Origin: Pythium myriotylum
Taxonomy: Eukaryota; Oomycota; Peronosporomycetes; Pythiales; Pythiaceae
Assembly: GCA_023091665.1 (NCBI GenBank)
Contig: JALJCQ010000001.1
Span: forward strand, 2,170,001 to 2,234,000
Reading direction: 5' to 3'
Length of the DNA stretch: 64,000 bases
The position numbers and the translations under genes are program-made. Position 1 is the first letter of the stretch. Each line of letters begins with the position of its first letter. The notes under the pieces were generated by a model, which saw nothing but the letters and a program-made list of their open reading frames with translations, searched no databases and was not told where the DNA came from. Shown piece after piece: positions 57,186 to 64,000 of the stretch.

Positions 57186-60100
57186 ATGACCGAGGCCTCG
57201 ACTGCCGTGCTGCGCGCGAGCGAGAGCGACGCCGTGGCCAAGGCGCTGCACGCGTTCTGCGGCGCAGACGACGGCCGCGTGGACGCCGCGCCGCTCGCGC
57301 TCGTGCTAGAGACGCGGCGCCAGCAGCAGCGCCGCGCGAACGCCAAGAAGAAAGCCCGCAAGAGCGACGACGAGGACGGAGCCGACGCGGCCGTCGCGTC
57401 CGTCGATGAGCAGATCCGAGCCTTGACGCGCAAGACCATCCACGCCTTCTGCGATTCGGCGCTCGCGTTTGCCGAGGAGCACTTGGCAGAGGACGCTGCG
57501 GCGCTTGGCGAAGACGAGCTGCTCATGCTCGAAGTCAGTGCTTCGTTCGCTGCCATCTTGGTCACAGACGAAAAGGAGCTCACGACCATCGACGAAAGCC
57601 GTGTCATCGCACTCGCGCAGCAACTCCACGACCGCTTGCTGCGGCTCCGTGGCGAGCAGGCTAATGTCGAGGCAGCCCAAGACGCGATATCCGCGCTTTG
57701 CGAGGCCGTGTGGACCACTCGATACACGGACGACTGCAAGAGTGTAATCACGCAAATGTTGCCGTTCCTCATCGTCCGCTCTTACGAGTCGCAGGCAACG
57801 GACGCATATCAAGCCAAGCGCCACCCGATCCGACGACTCTTTGCTGTGCGCGACGCGCTTCTCGAGCTAGACTTCCAGGACGAGAGCAGCGGGTGCGTAT
57901 TCCAAGTAGGGTTTCTACTCATGTACAGATGCTTATGATTCCATTCACTACGCAGGCTTCTTCGCGACATCTTGCTCCGTTGCTACATCCAACCAAACTT
58001 TTTTCGCTCTCCAGACGCAGTCCCGTTCTTGGGATTTCTCTTCGAACTACACGTTCCCTTTATCGTCGACATCAACGCAACGATTCGCAACCAGATCCCG
58101 AATCAACGCAAGTCGATGCTGAAAAAATTCGGTGCAATTTACTTCAAAGCCTGGGTAGGAAATGCCAAAATGAACAAGGAGGACCGCGACTTGATTCGAG
58201 CATGCATAGAGGAGGATTGTATCCAGCGCTATGTTCACGACGCAGTCCACGCAAGCAGTATCTCTCTTTTCACGGCAGTCAGGACCGTGCTCCAAATCTT
58301 CTTCGAGAACAAGCGCCACGCTGGTGTCGACGAGATGCTGTATCGTACGACAAGCCCCATTCTCTGGCGAGGTGTTAAAGCCGCAAACGACTCAGTGCGG
58401 CGACAGGCGGCGATTCTTTTGTTCGACAACTTCCCTCTTCGTGATCCGAATTTTAATAATGAGCTCTTGGATCGCGCTCTTCAAAAGCAGTTTGACGTGT
58501 TTGAAGAGCTCTTGGGTGACCCACACCCAGCCGTGCGAATTGCTGCCATTCAAGGTGTTGCTAAAGTTCTATCAGTGTATTGGGAGCTCCTTCCTGCAGA
58601 GACGATTCGCTGTTTCATCTCGAAGTTGGTCGTGGATCTTGTGAACGACGCCTCAAGTAGTGCGGTTCGCGCTGCTGTTTTTGAAGGTGTTCAGTTTATC
58701 CTAGATAACCACAACTCGCACGCGATTCTCAAGCCACTGTTGCCGATGGTACGTCTTAAGCATTTTTGTCAAGTAACTCCTCCTCCTCTTCTGACATATT
58801 GTGTCTTATCCAGCTCGCCCCGCTGATCAACGATCGCAACGAGCGAGTCCGTGCAGAGTTTGCGGCCCTTCTTGTTCGCATCAAAAGCATTCGCAATATG
58901 CACTTCTACGACATCGTACCGGTCAACGATTTGCTCGACCGTTTAGTACTCGATCGCGATTGTCCGTCGGTTCGGAAGCAACTTGTGCTACTCTTTCTGA
59001 ACTCTTACTTCCCACAAAGTGTTGGCGGTTCTTCGCAAGTGGCCCGATGCTTAGCACTTGTCAAGAAGAATCCTGAAGCCGCGATGGTATTCTACGGGTG
59101 TGTTGCTGAGCACGTCTCAGTCGGTTCAGTATGTAAATTGGCGGCGCTGCTATGTCGATGCTCGCTGAACTTTGTCTCCAAGCGCCTGAACGATCCGCAG
59201 GACTTGGATGAAGATGAGGAAGAGGAAGAGGAAGGATTCAGCCTTGTTGGACGCATTGTTGTGCTCGAGATCATGGCTTGCTTACTGAAGAGCGTCTACC
59301 TCAAAGTTCTAAACGACGAGCGCTACGCTGAGTGCAAGGCTTTTCTTGGACAACAACTATCCTCCGAAGCCCTGGAATCTCTTTTGGTGGCATACAGTGA
59401 TGATCGCCCATTCGATCAAGAGGCTCTCAGTGCGATTTGGCAGTCTATCGGATACCTCGGGGAGTTGTCAGAAGGACCGCTTCTTGAGCGCCTCGTCGGA
59501 CGCTTGATGGACATGAATGCGACTTCAAGCAAGAAGCTTCTCGACTCAATGATTGATTGCCTCAGCAAATGGCATCAACTGCCTTTCCTCGTCTCGAAGA
59601 TCGAGGAGGTGTTAATTCAGTGGAAGACAGACAATTACAGTGACTGCATGCCATCAACTGACTCAACCAAGTCCAGAAAACTCAAAAAGGATAAGACAGC
59701 AGCTTATCGGCTGCACCCTACTGTTGCGCTGAGCGCTGCCGAGTACATCGTTCAGTCAAAAACTGCGCCATGCCCGAAGCATTTGATGGACCGACTGGTG
59801 ACTGTGTTGAGCGCATGTGCAGAACCGTTGCTTTCGCATAGCCCCGAAGGGATGAAAGAACTGTGCAACTCGAATGCATTCGGCATTCTTCGACTCCTTG
59901 AGGTGTATGCGAAGTTGCTGGTCCTCGCTGAGTCGGCGAGTGTCAGCCAACAGACTTCTTCCCTGCTTGAATCCTCGGTTGCAAAGACAAACTCGAACAG
60001 CAGCAAGGATGCGTTGCGTACGATTCAGCCATCTGCGTTCTTTTCACCGCCTCTTGGGCTAACAAGACTTTTGGAGTGGGTTTCCATGGTGCTTCTCGAG

Positions 60101-60652
60101 CTCCGTCGGGATCTTATTGCTGGGATTCAGTCTCAAGGAGGCAAGAAACGTCGAAGAGGGGCCAAGGCCGAGAGTGGCAAGGACGAAATCATCTCTTCTG
60201 TGGAAAGTGAGCTCGTCAGTCGATGGCGGAACCTGTTCTCACTCGTAGCACTGTTGGTGAACGAGTGCATTGCCTTCAGTCTTCAGCGCGAGACTGAGTT
60301 CGAATGCGTGGCGGCCTTCGTTGATGGAGCAGTCTCTTCATTAACCCGAGCTGCGGAGACAATGGAGATAGCAGATCGAGCCATCGTATACCACTCGTGT
60401 CACGTTCTCGCGCTCCTCGCCAAGGAAGGAGAGAAATTCAACAAACGGGCGTCGGATCTACTCGGTCAGAGCACGTCGAGGCTCCAGCGAGCATTGAAGC
60501 TTGTCCACCGCAAACACAACGACAAATGCGATGACTTGCTCAATCCCATCTCCACATTTCTCAGAATCACAGACACAGAGGAGATAGACGGTGCAGAGAG
60601 CAGCGAGGCGGACAACACAGTCGGAGATGATGATGTCGAGAGCGAAGCCTAG
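57186..60652 (+). CDS. NCAPG2: Condensin II non-SMC subunit G2
   Basis: NCAPG2 is a HEAT-repeat subunit of condensin II, which compacts chromosomes. Three exons fit: 57186-57892, 57956-58748, 58814-60652, giving 1,112 aa, near the usual 1,140. HEAT-type helix pairs run throughout (VRRQAAILLFDNFPLRDPN, VRIAAIQGVAKVLSVYWELLP, SSAVRAAVFEGVQFILDN, VRAEFAALLVRIKSIR, DIVPVNDLLDRL). The block around NFPLRDPN is characteristic of G2 rather than condensin I G. An acidic tract (DLDEDEEEEEEG) lies at about residues 635-650, a basic tract GGKKRRRGAK near 935 may be a nuclear signal, and the C-terminus is acidic. ATG 57186 precedes MTEASTAV; upstream open sequence is probably leader. Confidence 0.88.
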
Positions 60653-60757
60653 ATTTCGGTTCGACCTATCGACAATATGAGAATGCGGCCATGATTTTGT
60701 GGAGCTCAACCAATAAATATTTGTATTGGGTATAGTACAGAGGTGGTTGATAGCATC

Positions 60758-62047
60758 CTACTTTGTGGCTCCGATCGAAGAGGCCGCACGGGCTTTCTTC
60801 CGACGGAAAACCCCATCCAGCATGCCACGAAGGGCACCCTTCTTCCGACACTTGGGTGACCGCCGGTGTGGTCGGCTGCGCACGGGCACGTCCCCAACGA
60901 GACTTAGCTTGGGGGTCAAAGCGATGACCGACGAGCGCTGTTCTTTGATTGCAGCGGGGGATTTCCTTGCCGAAATGGACGGCACAAAAGTGCACGAGGG
61001 CTTGGTCTCGATCGACGAGGGTCGGCGAATAGCAAAGAGACTTGCGACACCGTAGTTGCGGACAGTGGCGCGCTCGGTTGGCGGCGGAGGAGTTCCAATC
61101 TGGAAACCCTCATCCTCGTGGGCGGGGTTCTGTTCCTCGATATCCACCTCAAGCAGGTCCTCCTCGACATTAAGAACTTTGACATCCACAGCCGAGAACT
61201 CGTCGAAGCACTCGTGTTCGAGCAGCTCGGCGGCGGTCGCTCGCTGGGAAGGATCCACGGCGAGCATGCGGCGCAGGATGTCGACGACATCTTCGTAGCC
61301 TTCCGTGTCGAAATTACACCGCTCGAGAAGGTACTCGACGCCGAACTTGCGAAGCAGGACAAAATTGGCGTCGGTCTCGAGCGCGTGCTGGAACGGGTAC
61401 TGGCCCGTCAGGAGAGTGATGAGGATCACTCCGAGAGACCAGACGTCGGCCTCGAAAGGGTTGTAGTAGTTGACGCAGTCATCCTCGACAAGGCATGCCT
61501 CGGGGGCCATGTACTGAACTTTGCCGATGCCGGTCGCGCGTTGTCGTGTTGACGTGGTCGCCATGCCGAAATCACTGAGTTTGCAGCAGTCGAAGTCGTC
61601 GACGAGCACGTTCTCGAGCGAGAGGTCGCGGTGGGCGACGCCGTTGGCGTGGAGGAAGGCGACCCCCTGGGCGATCTGGTGGAAATAGCGGAGCACGTCC
61701 TCGACGGGGAGGAGCGCGCCGCGCGCGTTGACGACGTCGAGGAGCTCACCGCGTGCGCAGAACTCGGTCACGATGGAGACGCTGTTCTCGTCGGCGAAGC
61801 AGTCGCGCATGGCGACGACGTGGGGGTGTCCGCCGAGTTTGCGCAGTTTGAGGTTGGTCTGGATCTCGGCAAAGACATCCTCCTCGATGGGTCGGTTGGT
61901 GTCCTTGGTGCGGCGTCGCGAGGCGCTGGCCATGTCCATGCGCTTGAGCGCGACGAGGTCGCCCGTGGCGCGGTGCCGCAGCTTAAAGACGTCGCCGTAG
62001 AGCGCCGCGGCGAGGACGCCGAGCGACTCGTAGGTGCTCACGCTCAT
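60758..62047 (-). CDS. Serine/threonine protein kinase
   Basis: A single exon from ATG 62047 encodes 429 aa. Kinase motifs in order: VALKRMD (ATP lysine), an alpha-C Glu in FAEIQTNLKLRKL, HRDLSLENVL (catalytic loop), KLSDFGMA, KVQYMAPEA (activation-segment end) and DVWSLGVILITLLTGQYPF. It should be active. Two features are unusual: the glycine loop reads LGVLAAALYGDV, lacking the normal GxGxxG, and the catalytic loop has Ser (HRDLS) where Lys is usual in Ser/Thr kinases. The C-terminal 130 residues are acidic (EEDLLEVDIEEQ) and then basic (RRSPKCRKKG...RRKK), perhaps for localisation. The family is CAMK/NEK-like in appearance but not assigned. It converges on NCAPG2 (105 bp between stops). 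Confidence 0.85.
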   Translation of the reverse strand: MSVSTYESLGVLAAALYGDVFKLRHRATGDLVALKRMDMASASRRRTKDTNRPIEEDVFAEIQTNLKLRKLGGHPHVVAMRDCFADENSVSIVTEFCARGELLDVVNARGALLPVEDVLRYFHQIAQGVAFLHANGVAHRDLSLENVLVDDFDCCKLSDFGMATTSTRQRATGIGKVQYMAPEACLVEDDCVNYYNPFEADVWSLGVILITLLTGQYPFQHALETDANFVLLRKFGVEYLLERCNFDTEGYEDVVDILRRMLAVDPSQRATAAELLEHECFDEFSAVDVKVLNVEEDLLEVDIEEQNPAHEDEGFQIGTPPPPTERATVRNYGVASLFAIRRPSSIETKPSCTFVPSISARKSPAAIKEQRSSVIALTPKLSLVGDVPVRSRPHRRSPKCRKKGALRGMLDGVFRRKKARAASSIGATK

Positions 62048-64000
62048 AGTGGGGCGGCGAGGGAATATCTGCAAATGACTTGACGCGGTCGTGTCCCGAG
62101 TCGGGAGATCCGGAAGTTGGACCGCCAGGAGCAGACGGGGCGCGCGACAGGCTTCCATAAAACGGGAACCGTGGACGGAAGAAACGAGAGAGTTTTTTTT
62201 GTCGCCGGTGGACGCTGACGACCCCACAGGGGACTCGGGCCCGCCCAGCTGCGAGCGCCGCGCGCGCACGACCGTGGGACCTTGAACAAGTTGCGTGTTC
62301 CCTCGGGGGGGCGTTCGTGCCGTTGGTTGCTGCCCGACGGTCGACCGTAGGGCTAGGGCCCGCCCGGGAAACGCGGCCGGAAAGGGCGCGACAAACTGGT
62401 CCAAACCCAGCGGGCTCACCTGTCGACAGTGGGACCCCAGCCGGGTTTCGAAAAAGTATCTTCCGGGGCCTCTCGCTGGACCGAAAGGAGCGAGAGAGAC
62501 GGGGGGAGAAACCGGGCACAACAGAGCGCAAATATGGAAGCCCGACAATGTGGCGACGCGGAACACTCGTTCGTGCTCCGAAAGACGGAGCAGCCGGGAA
62601 CGCCGAAAGGAAGCCTCTCGCGTTCGCAAAGATCTGTCGTCAGTCCCACTCTCTTCGCTCGCGCGGGGTATCGAGGACCAGAGGCACTAATTCAACGCAT
62701 TGCCTGTTTAATCTGGCAAAACGCATTCATCAACTCGTGGAAACATGAGCTTCATGCGGCCAGCCCAACCGCGGGGAGCAAAACTTAGCAAACACGAGTG
62801 ACGGTGGAAGAGCCACTTCAGCGAGCCCATGATCGAGGGCAACACATCAAAGCGAGCGTCGCCTGCGTGGTGGCGACGGTTCCCGCAGGGAGAAGAGGAC
62901 AAGCTCCCAAGCAAGTGCGCGTTGCGTGTCTCTTCAGCCGCTACATTTGCACCGGGTGGCGGGGGCCTCGACAGCCCGACTTTTCGGCGGGTGGCCTGTT
63001 CGACTGAGCGATCGGATCGTTCACCGGCTCTGCCCGTGCGAGTCACGGGCGGTAACCAAGATGGAGTTGAACTGTCGAGACTCTGTCCCCGTTGCGACCG
63101 CCCGGTGGAATGTTCGTGGCGGCTCCATCAGCCCAAGAGTCCAGAGAAATATCTCGCAATATGGGGGATGCCGCGCTCGGACCCAGAACGCGCGTGTTCG
63201 GTCGCCTGGATTCCAGCCATCGATCTCACTTGGTGGATTTAGTGGATTGTGAGTCGAGTTCAGCGCGCGAGATCTCAAAGGCGAGGCTCTCTGGATCCTA
63301 CGGTACGCCACTCCCCCGCCCCAGTTCATCAATAAATCTGCCATGGAAGATCTCCTCGCCCTCCCCTGGCGCAAGAGGCGGTCGAGTGGGGGGCGTTGGG
63401 TTACACTCTGGGTTGGCGCCCGCCCTTCTCCTCCCGCGCCGGTACCGTAGTGCCGACTGCAGACGACATCTACGTACCGTACTCGCTCGTGGCATGAGTG
63501 ATCCCCCGCCGCACATGCCTCCACCCGCGCCGCTCCCACGCCGCCAACGCCAGCCTGGCAGACGTGAGCCGCCAACTAAGGCCGACCGCGTGGGAACCAC
63601 GAACAGGCGGCGTCGCATGGCACGCACGCCAAAGCCGGTGCCTCGGGCCTCTACATGTCGCGCCGTCGCAGAGAGTATTAAAAACAGTGCCCCCGGGGCA
63701 GTAATCCCTTCCCCCGTTTAACGGTCGCCCAATGCCTTGGGTGTCCGAGCCCCAGTTTTCAGGGAGTCGAAGGTTGCCGACGCACGGAGATGCGCGTGGA
63801 ACCTCCGACAGCAAGGCGTGACTGCGTCTGAGAATCGATGGCGCTTGGCGGTTATGCGCAGGATCCACACACACACACACATATGCTGCGACCTGGCCAC
63901 GCCTGACTGCTCGTGCGACAAACGACCGTTTTGCGCGGAAGTTCTCGCGTGGATGCGAATGATCATAGTGGAGAGAACGTTGAGAAAAGAAGGCTTCGAA
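62048..64000. other. GC-rich region without a supported gene
   Basis: Nearly 2 kb upstream of the kinase contains long open frames on both strands, for example 63092-63721 plus and 63021-63575 minus. They overlap, are rich in Arg, Pro, Ser and Gly, and show no recognisable domain, so they are best explained by few stop codons in GC-rich DNA. The first 500 bp probably hold the kinase promoter and leader. I found no tRNA T-arm consensus, no terminal repeats and no transposase motifs. A neighbouring gene may begin beyond the right edge. Confidence 0.5.
63866..63881. repeat. (CA)8 microsatellite
   Basis: Eight uninterrupted CA units follow GGATC in the gene-poor right end. This is the only simple dinucleotide tract of this length that I noticed outside genes. 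It is likely neutral and polymorphic. Confidence 0.9.

Noticed and set aside
62048..62629. An N-terminal extension of the kinase by almost 200 residues
   Set aside because: The added frame starts at a non-ATG codon, is Arg/Pro-rich without a domain, and most likely represents GC-rich promoter and leader sequence.
63021..63721. Overlapping long frames on both strands near the right end as genes
   Set aside because: They lie on top of each other in opposite directions, lack recognisable motifs, and fit chance openness of GC-rich DNA.
1..64000. CRISPR arrays, integrases, transposases or viral insertions
   Set aside because: No regularly spaced repeats, no long terminal repeats and no transposase or capsid-like motifs were seen; every large frame belongs to a cellular eukaryotic family or remains unassigned.

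Overview
This 64 kb window looks like nuclear DNA of an oomycete (water mould), probably a compact Pythium-like or related flagellated species. The main reasons are a seven-transmembrane receptor fused to a phosphatidylinositol-phosphate kinase (a hallmark oomycete architecture), many short GT-AG introns of about 45-70 nt, intergenic gaps often under 150 bp, and cilium genes (MKS1, centrin, LRRC23-like, CCDC15-like) expected of a zoospore-forming lineage. I see no prokaryotic operons, CRISPR arrays, rRNA or convincing tRNA genes. All exon joins were made by hand from splice signals, reading-frame phase and family conservation; none is backed by transcript data.

Layout. Positions 1-9.4 kb: LETM1 (minus), then a divergent run of a PHP-domain phosphoesterase, the peroxisomal import factor PEX19 and a large HPS6-like protein (all plus). 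Positions 9.5-24.5 kb: cytoplasmic dynein heavy chain (4,700 aa, one 13.2 kb exon) and histone H2A.Z, both minus. A gap of about 1.2 kb follows. Positions 25.7-29.4 kb: a kelch-BTB protein and an ankyrin/coiled-coil protein (plus). Positions 29.4-41.4 kb: four tightly packed minus-strand genes, a CCDC15-like coiled-coil protein, an IQ-motif protein, the GPCR-PIP kinase and a trehalose-6-phosphate synthase/phosphatase-family protein. Positions 41.6-45.8 kb: a lipid-anchored PH-like protein, an atypical SDR, centrin and MKS1. Positions 45.9-53.9 kb: a CSC1/OSCA-type channel, a PA-TM-RING ubiquitin ligase, a divergent UBA5-like protein and a PDZ-Rab fusion GTPase. Positions 54.1-62.0 kb: LRRC23-like, CCT1/TCP1-alpha, condensin II NCAPG2 and a Ser/Thr kinase. 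Positions 62.0-64.0 kb: GC-rich DNA in which I support no gene.

Themes. Several genes belong to the cilium/microtubule system (dynein heavy chain, centrin, MKS1, LRRC23-like, CCDC15-like; CCT1 folds tubulin). Others deal with lipid signalling and membrane traffic (GPCR-PIPK, PDZ-Rab, HPS6-like, PEX19). Two proteins look like pseudoenzymes. The trehalose protein has lost key residues in both catalytic domains and gained a C-terminal hydrophobic segment; the UBA5-like protein lacks the E1 catalytic cysteine and carries an acidic insert. The PDZ-Rab fusion and these two proteins are the best candidates for undescribed biology here. Convergent neighbours lie as little as 15-39 bp apart, so their 3' ends almost certainly overlap in antisense.
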